From the NCBI GenBank assembly GCA_943736015.1, contig OX031066.1:8994245-9058244 (forward strand): a stretch of 64,000 nt of DNA. Reading direction: 5' to 3'. The notes under the pieces were generated by a model. That model was not told the DNA's origin and searched no databases. It was given only the letters and a program-made list of their open reading frames with translations. This DNA comes from Tridacna crocea (taxonomy: Eukaryota; Mollusca; Bivalvia; Cardiida; Cardiidae). Positions 58,201 to 61,662 of the stretch are shown here, in pieces (within the stretch, counting starts at the first letter, position 1; every line of letters begins with the position of its first letter). Position numbers and translations under genes: made by a program.

Positions 58201-60440
58201 CCCCCATTAAGTTTTGGAGAATTTATCCTTCCGTAGAAAGAATTTGTAGGAGAGGAAAAAAAGTAACTGAAGAATATTGGATGAATGTAGGAATGCAAGC
58301 ATAACTTGGCAGAAATGTGCTGGTCAGTTTTCTTGTTGGCAGATATTGTATCTTGAACTATGTAGGGCTTTTCATTTAAACTAAAGAACATCAGCGAAAA
58401 TGAAAAAAAAACACTGGTAATCAGTATTTTATGTCTTATTATACCCTTACAAAAACAAAAACGAAAAAACCCAACCCAATTCCACTGTTCCATGTATTTA
58501 ATTTGTCTACACATGCTTTCAGTTTAGCAAGCAAAAAATTGTGTAACTTATGATACATGTAGGTTGGCTTTTTTGGAAGAATGTCTAGGGGTTGTCATGG
58601 CCCTGTATGCTCTGTACAGTTGTAGTCTCGTTTCAAAAACATGGACATTTTTTTATCACTCTCTTGCACTCCAGATCATTCACATTCACCTCTGTAGTGG
58701 GCTCAGAAAATAGTCTGTCATTGCGTGATACTTTCGTCACATGACCAGGACTCAAAATGGAGAGACAAATGCCGGTGAAAGAAAGACCAATGTCAATTAC
58801 TTTGTGTCCTGTTCAAACAGCTTACGGCCAGTAAGACTAAGTGGTAGGAAATGTGAATAAGAGGGATTTTCTGATAAGCTTAAATGTCTTTTAAAGGACG
58901 ATAACTTGTTTTTTAATCTAATAAACTAAGATCCATCTGGGTGTCAAAACTGTTGTCATCATTCATAGGCGCAGCCATTTTTGTTTAAATTGACATAAGA
59001 TTCTAATCAGTAAAGAATCTTGAAAAAAAATAGTTCCATTGTATACAGGTAAATTAATCAGTTCGAATGCATCTATAATGTATCCAAAATCATATTTCCT
59101 TTGTCTACTTTATAATGTTACACATGAAACAGTTAAATAGAAACAAAACATCTTTTCCTTGGTTTGACAAGATTCTGTCATTTAGCCCATTGCAGAGATG
59201 TATGGTGAGAGTAACTAATGATGACTCTGCTCGGAGATTGATTTTTTCAATTTTTTGATGTCCTTTTTTGTTGAGATACATTTGGATAGAATTGCTAGTG
59301 CAGTGACTATCCTCAATTCTTGAAAAGAAATTGGCAGAGCTATAGATTTATACTAGCATCCGCTGATCTCAAGTCCTACATGTATATGCTGCCAACTGCA
59401 CAAGTGGGCTTGGCACTAACCAACAATGGCTTAACTCTTTACCACACAATGACAACTTTTAACGACCCTGGGAAAGAAGCCATTCGAAAACATTTTAAGA
59501 AAAGGAAAAAATGCAGGTAACCCCCATTTTATCCTTTTTCCAAAATGTTTTATACTCCTTAAAAAAAAATGGTTGCACTGTTTGGGCCACACTGAAATTG
59601 TCAATTGCAAATGCTTTCAATTTGGACAAAGCTTAACCCATTACCACACAATCCCTACTTTTGACGCCCCTGAGAAAGAAGCCTTTTGAAAACACTGTGG
59701 GAAAAGGAGAAAATGCTGGTAACCAGCATTTTCTCCTTTTCCCAGATTGTTTTCTACCCTTTTCAAAACAAATTTCAAATTTTCAGTCACTTTTATTTTG
59801 TTGTCTGCAAATGTTTTCAATTTGGACCAGTCTAAAATGTTGTCGTTTGGTAATGGGTTAAACTTTGTCGTCTGGTAAATGAAACTTACAAGCTGATAGT
59901 AGAGACCCAAATATTGAGTAACTTTTTGAGAAAAATACCTACTTTTCAGATAGTGTAGACACAAGATCAAACTGCATATTCCATGCAGTCTGAGCTTGAT
60001 CTACACTATCTGCCACAAGTCATGTAGTCACACTCAGCAACCTTAGGATTAACAATAATACTAGTGATGGTTAGGTTCTCTGACCTTGGTGTTACATGGA
60101 AAATTGCATCAAACACCTTAAAAAAAGAACTGTCATTCTGCTATGGTTTGTCTTTGCAGTATATGGTGCAAATAGGGGAAGAATGAACAAGAGAAATGAA
60201 GAGACAGGCAGCTGGGCTTTAGATAATCTTTTAAAAGTTTTAATAAACGAGGAAAGGGATGAAGTGAACATTTTTCACCTTTTAACTAAAGCAGCATTTG
60301 AGATGTCACAGAGGAACTCAAAGAACCCAGATGATGAAAGTTTGAGTAACAAAAAGGGGATTTTGTGTTTTTCCCACACTTTGACAGAAGATATAATGTT
60401 ACAGAAAAGGAAGATACCTCCCCCTGCTCCTTTATTTTAA
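21738..60440 (+). CDS. caspase-family protein with Fn3 domain between p20 and p10 (7 exons)
   Basis: Exons 21738-22221, 45528-45581, 47921-48036, 50190-50352, 52499-52561, 54432-54563 and 60160-60440 sum to 1293 nt (430 aa plus stop). Phases run 1,1,0,1,1,1 and all six introns have GT..AG borders. Residues 10-161 form a caspase p20: Arg38 in RDGAEKD (the substrate-pocket R-x-G-x-x-x-D motif), catalytic His103 in FSSHG, catalytic Cys154 in FACRA (family QACRG). There is no room for a CARD or DED prodomain. About 182-272 is a fibronectin type III domain. A charged linker (273-328, PRKKK) leads to p10 at about 330-430 with RNEETGSW (Arg349, 354-356). C14 proteases are cytosolic Asp-specific cysteine proteases of apoptosis or inflammation. 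Cys154 and the GSW motif are 200 residues apart, against about 50 in ordinary caspases. Start chosen for ATGG with A at -3. The gene model is inference from splice sites, phase and homology. Confidence 0.78.
22814..23049 (-). repeat. 3' LTR of element C
   Basis: Reads TGTGGTAATC...CAACA on the minus strand. The purine-rich AAAATGGGGAAGTA just outside it (about 23050-23063 on the + strand as its complement) is the likely polypurine tract. Confidence 0.88.
23050..24219 (-). pseudogene. unrecognised 3' coding remnant of element C
   Basis: Minus-strand open frames at 24422-23919 and 23418-23116 are in different phases and match no retroelement domain I know. They could be decayed tether or spacer sequence left after loss of RT and integrase, or a non-canonical third ORF. 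Confidence 0.4.
24220..24996 (-). pseudogene. protease part of element C, 3' half
   Basis: On the minus strand the frame begins at the B insertion site with a retropepsin-like VDSAAEVTVMSDRIY (the catalytic triad D-T/S-G reads D-S-A here), followed by the beta-rich TVGPVRVKLGISAF segment. About 260 codons are open. The upstream half of the same frame is at 31164-31337, 6.2 kb away, in the same phase once B is disregarded. After the protease the expected RT is absent. Confidence 0.7.
24997..25496 (-). repeat. 3' LTR of element B
   Basis: On the minus strand it starts TGTTATGTACATACCCAG and ends ACGCCTGACTCGTAACA. It lacks the ~55-bp internal duplication of the copy A LTRs. Confidence 0.96.
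25497..25514 (-). promoter_or_regulatory. polypurine tract of element B
   Basis: Minus strand CTTTTCAAGGGGGGAAG abuts the 3' LTR; one G longer than in copy A. Confidence 0.85.
25720..30507 (-). CDS. Gag-Pol polyprotein, Gmr1-type retrotransposon (intact)
   Basis: A single 1595-residue frame with no internal stop or frameshift. In order: SAP-like helices (about 1-60), Glu/Arg tract (about 90-160), a capsid whose C-terminal part resembles a SCAN domain (about 262-350), CCHC knuckle CNYCKKPGHLVSEC (about 397-410), retropepsin DTGAS (about 484), integrase with HHCC finger (about 741-775), DDE residues in LIDCVG, DQGSN and the Glu of GALERF (about 808, 868, 905) and a GPY motif, then RT with YIDD (about 1329) and RNase H (DASDVG about 1477) ending PDALSRV. 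Integrase before RT defines the Gmr1 arrangement. Gag and Pol in one frame means no programmed frameshift is needed. It is 86-90% or more like copy A by eye, which carries the lesions B lacks. Confidence 0.96.
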   Translation of the reverse strand: MSFDLDKFTAEPSVELLNLGKKTDLLNLAKHYKLSEIKSSMRKHEIKNILVQYFVDEEIFNENALSLIVDVQSVSSSKELELKFQIRQLEIQEREKEREREREREREEREREREREERERERQREEKVEREKEREREREREEREREEREKEREFQLRMREIEMQERANQPKQKIEYNFDVTKHIRLVPPFQEKEVDKYFLHFEKVAENLNWPKEHWTLLLQSVLIGKAREIYTQLGVEQCHHYETVKELILKGYELVPEAYRQKFRNCKKDSNQTHVEFARNKEQLFDRWCCSKKIDQNFDKLRQLMLVEEFKRCIQFDVKTFLDEKQVETLEEAARLADNYYLTHKVSFINKPKPTSSHPQNKSMSGNSSGMSSQSNTPKPNSTSETKSQYPLSRPTCNYCKKPGHLVSECLKLKRKLESDEAKPTGLTTLRPRPQFSIKTNTIDIVTKPKSDSTMEIFEPFMLNGFVSLSGDNCPPTPIKILRDTGASQSLILADILPFSEKTSSGTSVLIQGVECGTVNIPLHYVNLSSDLVTGLVVIGIKPSLPFKGVHLLLGNDLAGDKVVVNPLVTDTPNIGQTDDPIEQEIPDLYPSCAVTRAMAKKAILKNSNSDIHLTDTFIGQYFNNEIKKSLDPSLSDTQTDSSMSCHSPPRSIDQGHDTLSKSQLIQEQQTDPEISKLIFRALPEDEISQVPMCYYIKNGILMRKWRPFDVPADDEWAVYHQIVVPKSYRHEILSIAHESPMSGHLGINKTYHKIITHFYWPGLKSDVSKYCKTCHTCQMVGKPNQTIPKAQLQPIPAFDEPFSRILIDCVGPLPRTKSGNEYLLTIMCTSTRFPEAIPLRNIKTKSIVKALIKFFTFVGLPKSVQSDQGSNFMSGIFQQVMHELGIKQYRSSAYHPESQGALERFHQTLKNMIRSYCFDTEKDWDEGIHMLLFAVRESVQESLGFSPFELVFGHSVRGPLKLLKEKFLSNDETPLNLLQYVSDFRNRLSRACEVARSNLKTSQGKMKARYDNHVIDRKFKPGDKVLALLPIPGRPLQARYFGPYTIDKKTSDLNYILNTPGRRKNKQMCHINMLKEYFDRDSSISKPITVVNTVPQESNVSDLEVNSDFIDKSDPGPSKLENSDILRNLNNKLSHLEPSQQEELKQLIHEYEHLFPDIPTRTDKIYHDVIVEDSKPIKQHPYRMNPLKQKYLQEEVKYLLENDFIEPSQSNYSSPCILVPKSNGTYRMCTDYRKVNSVTKTDSFPIPRIDDCIDKVGNSKYVTKFDLLKGFWQVPLTDRAKEVSAFATPNGLYQYKVMPFGMKNSPATFQRLINNVICGLDGCDAYIDDVIIYSDSWSDHLQRIRKFFDRLSKAKLTVNLAKTEFCHATVTFLGHLVGQGQVKPLEAKVNAISEFPVPKCKRQLMRFLGMAGYYRKFCKNFSGIAEPLTNLLKKSTKFKWNDKCQDAFDRLKAILKSAPVLLAPDFDKCFKLAVDASDVGIGAVLLQEDNNGIDHPVCYFSKKFNKHQKNYSTIEKECLALILAIQQFEVYLTSSTSPIVVFSDHNPLSFLHKLKNKNQRLLRWSLLLQEFNLDIRHIKGKDNIIPDALSRV
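30637..30654 (-). promoter_or_regulatory. primer-binding site of element B
   Basis: Minus strand TGGGCGCTCGTCCGGGAT, one base different from the tRNA-Pro-type site of copy A (TGGGGGCTCGTCCGGGAT), 5 bp inside the 5' LTR. Confidence 0.85.
30660..31159 (-). repeat. 5' LTR of element B
   Basis: No difference found against 24997-25496 on reading through all 500 bases. It contains ATTATAAAAGG (TATA-like) and TTAATAAATTC (poly-A-type signal) on the minus strand. Confidence 0.96.
31164..31337 (-). pseudogene. protease part of element C, 5' half
   Basis: Minus-strand frame from Met at 31337 up to the B insertion point. It leads in the same phase into the D-S-A motif at about 24985. It is out of frame with the preceding gag (stop at 31406), so a frameshift or a separate ORF lies between. 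Confidence 0.65.
31406..32239 (-). pseudogene. gag of element C with CCHC knuckle
   Basis: 277 codons. The N-terminal two thirds match a retrotransposon Gag capsid (FAEEQQWTGRERKNNL, LQGRASDYF, FVNLRQKCDESIYEWADRV). A zinc knuckle CHSCNEVGHIKKDC lies near the C-terminus. The expected beginning of the capsid is in another frame in the preceding ORF (YDGTG at its end), so a short deletion or frameshift near 32225-32240 separates the two. Confidence 0.8.
32205..32768 (-). pseudogene. N-terminal gag of element C with helix-hairpin-helix domain
   Basis: 187 codons from MDKVLINYCLGRKLL. Residues about 12-58 are a ComEA-like helix-hairpin-helix pair: LLALPGIGERLAAEIL, then VDLEELRSIRGLRI. Such modules bind DNA backbone through the GIG-type hairpin. 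A Tyr/Ser-rich linker (SGAYGSTYYGDYERRSYNS) follows, then PRHISYDGTG, which normally opens the capsid. It overlaps the following gag ORF in a different frame by 35 nt. A helix-hairpin-helix at the start of Gag is unusual in my experience. Confidence 0.75.
32769..33568. other. untranslated leader of element C
   Basis: AT-rich, no coding frame of interest. Lies between the primer site and the gag start on the minus strand. Confidence 0.5.
33569..33586 (-). promoter_or_regulatory. primer-binding site of element C, tRNA-Ser type
   Basis: Minus strand TGGCGCTGCGAGCAATTC. Its complement ends GCTCGCAGCGCCA and continues back into TTCGAAT, the T-loop of a tRNA, so pairing may extend beyond 18 nt. 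The tail resembles tRNA-Ser 3' ends, the primer of Mag-like gypsy elements. Confidence 0.7.
33588..33823 (-). repeat. 5' LTR of element C
   Basis: 236 bp; differs from the 3' LTR by e.g. GACGTGGG against GACGCGGG and CAAAAGAACAAACAC against CACGACAACAAATAC. Confidence 0.88.
34746..35104. other. intron 1 sequence, nothing recognised
   Basis: A 143-codon frame (34879-35310) runs through this into a MITE and is chance. Confidence 0.35.
35105..35306 (-). mobile_element. piggyBac-type hairpin MITE, left end lost
   Basis: A near-perfect core hairpin at about 35146-35192. Its right TTAA (35307-35310) is also the left target of the next, unrelated MITE family. Confidence 0.8.
35311..35828 (-). mobile_element. 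MITE family 2 (AGGTGG), complete
   Basis: TTAA at 35307-35310 and 35829-35832; opposite orientation to 15596-16133. Confidence 0.82.
35833..36228 (-). mobile_element. MITE family 2, truncated by the next copy
   Basis: Begins AGATGGCCCTTCAG right after the previous TTAA. It stops inside the GGCTACGTAGCC block where TTAA (36229-36232) precedes the next copy. Confidence 0.75.
36233..36772 (-). mobile_element. MITE family 2, complete
   Basis: TTAA on both sides (36229-36232 and 36773-36776). It appears inserted into the preceding copy at its own internal TTAA; a further part of that family (36777-36880) follows. Confidence 0.8.
36880..37965 (+). mobile_element. Helentron-like element with 156-bp tandem repeats, array 1
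   Basis: Starts with a hairpin (CCCCGCTGAAAAGGCGGCGGGG) and GTCC microsatellite, then about seven units beginning GTCCGGAGCATATCTCCAAAA at 36974, 37130, 37287, 37443, 37599, 37754 and 37911 (spacing 155-157). Each unit contains GAGTTATTGCCCTTTGT. No transposase. Confidence 0.75.
38003..40090 (+). mobile_element. hairpin-ended (Helentron-like) element, AGCTCACCTGAG family
   Basis: Opens AGCTCACCTGAGCACAACGTGCTCAGG and a GTCC run (38058-38095). It closes CTCAGGTGAGCGATATAGGACCATCATGGTCCTCTTGTT, i.e. a subterminal inverted repeat plus a terminal stem-loop followed by CTTGTT. The interior is AT-rich and non-coding. Confidence 0.68.
40097..40760 (+). mobile_element. Helentron-like element with ~154-bp repeats, array 2
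   Basis: TATCCCCCTAGTGGGAGGGGGG at the start, then units with GTCC at 40325, 40479 and 40633 (spacing 154). More diverged than array 1. Confidence 0.65.
41132..41350 (-). mobile_element. piggyBac-type hairpin MITE
   Basis: TTAA at 41128-41131. Almost head-to-head with the next copy in the opposite orientation, 10 bp away. Confidence 0.8.
41361..41587 (+). mobile_element. piggyBac-type hairpin MITE
   Basis: Ends GGAAAGGG before TTAA (41588-41591); left target decayed to GTTTA. Confidence 0.82.
41641..42833 (+). mobile_element. hairpin-ended (Helentron-like) element, decayed
   Basis: The right end GAGCTGTCATGGCTCTCTTGG matches the terminal hairpin of 63108-63913. Internal ~150-bp units share AATCAATAGRGTT...AGCTATTGATGA blocks. 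The left boundary is uncertain. Confidence 0.45.
42869..43081 (-). mobile_element. piggyBac-type hairpin MITE
   Basis: TTAA at 42865-42868; the right end is decayed (AAGTAGTAAAG). Confidence 0.75.
43142..45195 (+). mobile_element. MITE family 2 interrupted by a hAT-like element
   Basis: AGGTGG at 43142 and CCACCT at 45195, with TTAA on both sides (43138-43141, 45196-45199). The ~485 bp of its own sequence is split by 43567-45134. Confidence 0.85.
43567..45134. mobile_element. hAT-like non-autonomous element with 6-bp target duplication
   Basis: 1568 bp. Ends CAGTGCTCGCGCTGCC and GGGCCAGAGCTAGCACTG, flanked by TATAAG (43561-43566 and 45135-45140). The intact target GGAGTATAAGGATGA is seen at 16072-16086. 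It carries two MITE-like GTGGGAAAAGGAGCAC...TTTTCC relics (44660-44730, 44840-44900). No transposase frame. Confidence 0.8.
45528..45581 (+). CDS. caspase gene exon 2: inter-subunit linker start
   Basis: 54 nt, 18 codons (DWFEVQMPQDSVSNVLPD), phase 1 to 1. Strong acceptor TTTTTCCTTTCACAG and donor GATG|GTGAGT. It contributes the segment between the p20 and the Fn3 domain. Confidence 0.72.
45626..45720 (+). repeat. 5' fragment of a Helentron-like element
   Basis: ATGCCCGTCAAGACGGGACGTATTATGGGATCACC then GTCCAGGTCTTTGTCCG, matching the first ~90 bp of the element at 54731. Confidence 0.65.
45828..46008. mobile_element. palindromic MITE, uninterrupted copy
   Basis: ATGTTTAAGAAATAATCTTC at the left and GAAGATTATTTTGATTCTAAC at the right. 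The interior has further inverted blocks (GAGTTATGAGGCTCAAT / ATTGCGCCTCATAACTC) and TTCAATAAACCAC. It is the reference for the split copy at 22256/34745. Confidence 0.75.
46039..46257 (-). mobile_element. piggyBac-type hairpin MITE
   Basis: Right TTAA 46258-46261; left target decayed. Confidence 0.8.
46322..46541 (-). mobile_element. piggyBac-type hairpin MITE, complete
   Basis: TTAA 46318-46321 and 46542-46545. The core reads GCTCGTAACGAGC at the apex instead of GCTGGTAACCAGC, a compensated change that keeps the hairpin paired. Confidence 0.88.
46689..46902 (-). mobile_element. piggyBac-type hairpin MITE
   Basis: Left TTAA 46685-46688; right end decayed to GGTACAGACC. Confidence 0.75.
47374..47589 (+). 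mobile_element. piggyBac-type hairpin MITE
   Basis: Right end GGTAATGGG; the TTAA at 47590-47593 is shared with the next copy. Confidence 0.85.
47594..47785 (+). mobile_element. piggyBac-type hairpin MITE, right end decayed
   Basis: Starts CTCTTTACCACACAG directly after the shared TTAA, same orientation as its neighbour. Confidence 0.78.
47921..48036 (+). CDS. caspase gene exon 3: first half of the Fn3 domain
   Basis: 116 nt, phase 1 to 0, acceptor TTTATTTCTACAG and donor CTCA|GTAAGT. It encodes NPQLVGLSDTFVKYVV and VLEYDIRWTKQ, the A-to-C strand part of an Fn3 fold. Confidence 0.78.
48257..49215 (-). mobile_element. piggyBac-type hairpin MITE split by a pogo-like element
   Basis: The left half ends ...AAAATGCTGGTA at 48345 and the right half resumes TACCACAATGTTTTCTACCC at 49089. 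The insertion sits at the apex of the hairpin, and part of the right arm is missing. Confidence 0.78.
48346..49088. mobile_element. pogo/Tigger-like MITE
   Basis: 743 bp between TA dinucleotides (48344-48345 and 49089-49090). Ends CAGTCAGGCCGCGATACACC and, on the other strand, CAGTCAAACCCCGTTATAAC. CAGTC-type ends and a TA target fit the pogo/Tigger branch of Tc1/mariner. Non-coding. Confidence 0.75.
49440..49560 (-). repeat. GGATCC-type repeat end with C-run
   Basis: GGGCGGATCCAGAGGGGGGACTGGGGG followed by a 13-14-base C-run. The inverted G/C tracts could pair. A common repeat-end motif, but the family is not identified. Confidence 0.4.
49709..49736 (+). repeat. poly-C tract, 28 bases
   Basis: Uninterrupted run of C, intron 3; length is likely unreliable in assembly. 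Confidence 0.9.
49792..49915 (-). mobile_element. piggyBac-type hairpin MITE, right half missing
   Basis: Left TTAA 49788-49791; breaks off after the core hairpin. Confidence 0.7.
50190..50352 (+). CDS. caspase gene exon 4: second half of the Fn3 domain
   Basis: 163 nt, phase 0 to 1, acceptor ATCTTGTCTTAG and donor TTAG|GTAAGT. It holds the Fn3 signatures: LLKIDKLDRNTSYCIIV (the L-x-P/x-T-x-Y tyrosine corner) and TRGFGPFSVPDYVRTL (the G-x-GPfS...T end). Confidence 0.85.
50400..51560 (+). mobile_element. Helentron-like element, diverged array
   Basis: AGCTCTACTGGCTGAAAGCCAGCAGAGCTTATG hairpin at the start with GTCTGTCCGTC microsatellite, then ~160-bp units containing ACCATAACTCTACC...GAGTTATTACCCTTT. 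The right boundary is not clear. Confidence 0.55.
51629..51849 (+). mobile_element. piggyBac-type hairpin MITE, reference copy
   Basis: 221 bp between perfect TTAA targets (51625-51628 and 51850-51853). Left end CCCTTTACCAAATGATAAG, right end CGGAAAGGG. The central palindrome spans about 51728-51798: GTGGGAAAAGGAGAAAATGC, apex TGGTAACCA, then its complement. CCC...GGG ends with TTAA targets fit piggyBac. There is no coding sequence, so it must be moved in trans. This defines the family used for the other copies; strand is assigned by the CCCTTTACCAAA end being first. Confidence 0.9.
51889..52111 (+). mobile_element. piggyBac-type hairpin MITE
   Basis: Right TTAA 52112-52115, left target TTTTA. 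Only 35 bp after the previous copy, same orientation. Confidence 0.85.
52165..52490 (+). repeat. 30-bp minisatellite next to exon 5
   Basis: About ten imperfect units of TGTGTTTGAGAGACTTACATGATTTG, in-phase enough to translate as repeats of LCLRDLHD (52284-52511). It ends about 10 bp before the exon 5 acceptor, so it forms the 3' end of intron 4. Confidence 0.85.
52499..52561 (+). CDS. caspase gene exon 5: acidic linker
   Basis: 63 nt, phase 1 to 1 (AEDEGAELYVQGGRQDQQSS), acceptor TACTGATTAG, donor TCTG|GTATGT. Joins the Fn3 domain to the p10 side and contains possible Asp cleavage positions. Confidence 0.68.
52686..52906 (+). mobile_element. piggyBac-type hairpin MITE, complete
   Basis: TTAA 52682-52685 and 52907-52910; the second is shared with the following fragment. 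Confidence 0.88.
52911..53005 (+). mobile_element. piggyBac-type hairpin MITE, fragment
   Basis: ACCCTTTTCTAAACAACATTAG...GACTCTTTTTGAATGGAAA after the shared TTAA; only the left ~95 bp remain. Confidence 0.6.
53009..53224 (+). mobile_element. piggyBac-type hairpin MITE
   Basis: TCTTTACCAAACGACAAAAAATT start, right TTAA 53225-53228. A further decayed core follows at 53232-53335. Confidence 0.8.
53385..53520 (-). mobile_element. piggyBac-type hairpin MITE, fragment
   Basis: CTCTTTACCAAATGGTCCCATG and a decayed core; right part lost at the next copy. Confidence 0.55.
53530..53749 (-). mobile_element. piggyBac-type hairpin MITE
   Basis: CCCTTTCCCAAACAAGCC start, right TTAA 53750-53753. Same subfamily as 46322-46541 (GTTTTTACGTG, apex AACGA). 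Confidence 0.85.
53760..54431. other. intron 5, nothing recognised
   Basis: Unique-looking AT-rich sequence without coding or repeat signature. Confidence 0.35.
54432..54563 (+). CDS. caspase gene exon 6: basic linker and start of p10
   Basis: 132 nt, phase 1 to 1, acceptor TTTAATGTTTACAG, donor GTGG|GTATGT. It contains PLAPRKKKFEVTPVSEKED and ends in IPNNFLV. Together with the next exon (VYGA) this matches the IP..DFL.AYS strand at the start of caspase p10. Confidence 0.78.
54575..55861 (+). mobile_element. piggyBac-type hairpin MITE split by a Helentron-like element
   Basis: Left part 54575-54730 after TTAA (54571-54574), right part about 55813-55861 before TTAA (55862-55865). The break is inside the TTTTCTCCTTTTCCCAC arm. 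Confidence 0.82.
54731..55812 (+). mobile_element. Helentron-like element with exact 156-bp tandem repeats
   Basis: Opens TATACGCCCGTCGAAGACGGG (hairpin) and a GGCGGGC run. It then has seven GTCC-starting units at 54807, 54963, 55119, 55275, 55431, 55587 and 55743, every spacing being 156. It ends GCGACAATTTGCCGCTCTTGTT. The split MITE gives its empty site (CCTTTTCCACAATG type): there is no target duplication and insertion is next to T's, as described for Helentrons. Confidence 0.8.
55920..56180 (-). mobile_element. MITE family 2, partial
   Basis: Contains GGCGGGAAATCTAAAAATACC, GGCTACGTAGCC and the AAATACCCACCT end before TTAA; the left half is missing. Confidence 0.72.
56181..56605. other. 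intron 6, nothing recognised
   Basis: No gene or known repeat seen. Confidence 0.3.
56610..57546 (+). mobile_element. Helentron-like element with 156-bp repeats and GTCC microsatellite
   Basis: Opens TTATACGCCCGAAGGGTCGTATTATG, then (GTCC)n at 56650-56722, then units with GTYCAGGCCATAACTTC at 56907, 57063, 57219 and 57375 (156 apart). It closes CCCCTTCGGGCGTATATGCG, GCCGCTTTGCGAAGCTCTTGTT. The CGCCCGAAGGG / CCCCTTCGGGCG pair are subterminal inverted repeats. Confidence 0.8.
57861..58080 (-). mobile_element. piggyBac-type hairpin MITE
   Basis: TTAA 57857-57860 and 58081-58084. The hairpin arm has GGAGACC for GGTAACC at the apex. Confidence 0.82.
58150..58205 (+). repeat. CT-rich low-complexity tract
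   Basis: (CCCTCCCT)n-like, 56 bases, purely pyrimidine apart from a few G/A. Confidence 0.85.
58206..58654. other. intron 6, nothing recognised
   Basis: A 128-codon minus-strand frame across this tract is produced partly by the CT-rich repeat and has no domain. Confidence 0.35.
58655..59245 (-). repeat. third, inverted copy of the 540-bp repeat
   Basis: CACTCTCTTGCACTCC...GACAAGATTCTGTCATTTAGCCC runs opposite to 12331-13405 and shares its start context (CTCAAAATGGAGAGAC). Confidence 0.8.
59435..59632 (-). mobile_element. piggyBac-type hairpin MITE, right tip missing
   Basis: Left TTAA 59431-59434; ends at GGACAAAGC immediately before the TTAA (59633-59636) of the next copy. Confidence 0.78.
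59637..59857 (-). mobile_element. piggyBac-type hairpin MITE, complete
   Basis: TTAA 59633-59636 and 59858-59861. CCCATTACCACAC and GGTAATGGG ends and a near-perfect core hairpin. Confidence 0.9.
59949..60012. repeat. 64-bp palindrome in intron 6
   Basis: CAGATAGTGTAGA...GATCAA.CTGCAT pairs with ATGCAG..TTGATC.TACACTATCTG. The same half-sequence begins the 503-bp duplication at 10544. Confidence 0.85.
60160..60440 (+). CDS. caspase gene exon 7: p10 half and stop codon
   Basis: 281 nt, entered in phase 1 behind GGTTTGTCTTTGCAG. It encodes the caspase small subunit: RNEETGSWALDNLLKVL (family R-N-x-x-x-GSWFIQ-x-L), EVNIFHLLTKAAFEM (family D-x-x-x-ILT-x-V-N) and ILCFSHTLTED (family P-C-x-x-S-T-LTK). 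It ends in a short proline-rich tail. A methionine at 60096 would give a longer unspliced frame, but the splice site, phase and homology all begin at 60160. Confidence 0.88.
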
Positions 60441-60447
60441 GTCTGCA

Positions 60448-60665
60448 CCTAACAAAAAAAATTCAATTGTCCAAATTGAAAGCATTTGCAGACAGCAAAT
60501 CTGATATGGTCCAAATGATGGAAATTGACTTTGAAAGGGTAGAAAATCATAGAGTATAGAGGGTCAAATGATAGAAACTTGCAATTTATCCTCTCCCCAC
60601 AAAGTTTTTAAAACCTTCCTTTCTTAAGGTTGTTTAAACCATAGATGTTTGATAAAAAGTAAAAC
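60448..60665 (+). mobile_element. piggyBac-type hairpin MITE, decayed, in the 3' UTR
   Basis: CCTAACAAAAAAAATTCAATTGTCCAAATTGAAAGC and AGGGTAGAAAATC match the family. It begins within 8 bases of the caspase stop codon. Confidence 0.65.
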
Positions 60666-60903
60666 AGTATATCAAGAAGGTAATGGGGGGAGCTTTCTTT
60701 CTGTCCTCCTGCTGTCATGTTTCTCCATGCAAATTATGCCATCTGCAGTAGAGGCTTTTTGATCTTTCAATTAACTGAATATCCATGCAATAACACCTAT
60801 TTGATATTTGTGACCCATCACGTGAAAAGGGACATTTTAGGAATTCCGGACATGAAATAGATGAAAACAGGTGACCACTTTTTATTTAGAAAATATCATA
60901 AAA

Positions 60904-60958
60904 GCTAAGTGTCAACCCTGGTAAGACTGCAATTAGTGCAGTCTGACCAGGGATGACA
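60904..60958. repeat. 55-bp palindrome
   Basis: AAGTGTCAACCCTGGTAAGACTGCA pairs with TGCAGTCTGACCAGGGATGACACTT. Confidence 0.85.
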
Positions 60959-61014
60959 CTTGTCACAGTTCACAGATGGTCCTTTTTTGTGAGATAAGTC
61001 ATTTATTTTTGATA

Positions 61015-61310
61015 CACCACAGATATTTATAAAAAATGATTGATATTTCACGGACATTTAGAGAACATGAAATGATAAAATACCATGGTTATTTATAGAA
61101 CATGATTAAATTTTGATATACCATGAATATTTTTAGAAAATGATTGATGTACAATGGATATTTATTGGACATGATTTTATATACCATGGATATTTATAGA
61201 ATATGAATTGATTTACCTTGGATATTTATAGAAAATGGATTGATTTACCTAGGATATTTATAGAATATGATTTGATTTACCTTGGATATTTATAGAAAAT
61301 GATTGAAATT
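61015..61310 (+). repeat. ~30-bp AT-rich minisatellite
   Basis: Eight to nine imperfect copies of TTTACCTTGGATATTTATAGAAAATGATTGA. Confidence 0.85.
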
Positions 61311-61662
61311 TCAGTAGGTAAAGTTCACACCTTATGAGATAGTCAATAGTATTAATGACTAAATTGAATACATCTTTTTTTTCAATTGAAATAAGTCACA
61401 TACTTTTGCACATCTTTTTCATGATAAGTAAAAACAAAATGTTTAAAGATAATTGGAATATTTTTATAGTATTATAGTAAATCTATACCAAAATATCTAA
61501 CTCTGGTTATGAGAACCGATTATTGTGAAATTGTGATTTTGATAACATGATTTTGATACACGATAACACTATGTTCATATTCTCTATTTATCAAAATATT
61601 ATCTCCTACAGACTGTATTCTAGTCATGCCACAGACCATTTTTGAAACAATGTGGCTTTTGA
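61311..61662. other. downstream flank, nothing recognised
   Basis: AT-rich, no frame or repeat of note. Confidence 0.35.

Noticed and set aside
58128..58514. 128-codon minus-strand frame
   Set aside because: Built partly from a CT-rich tract; no domain and lies in intron 6.
60096..60440. Stand-alone 114-codon gene starting at 60096
   Set aside because: The first 21 codons lie in the intron before a good acceptor; the p10 homology begins at 60160.
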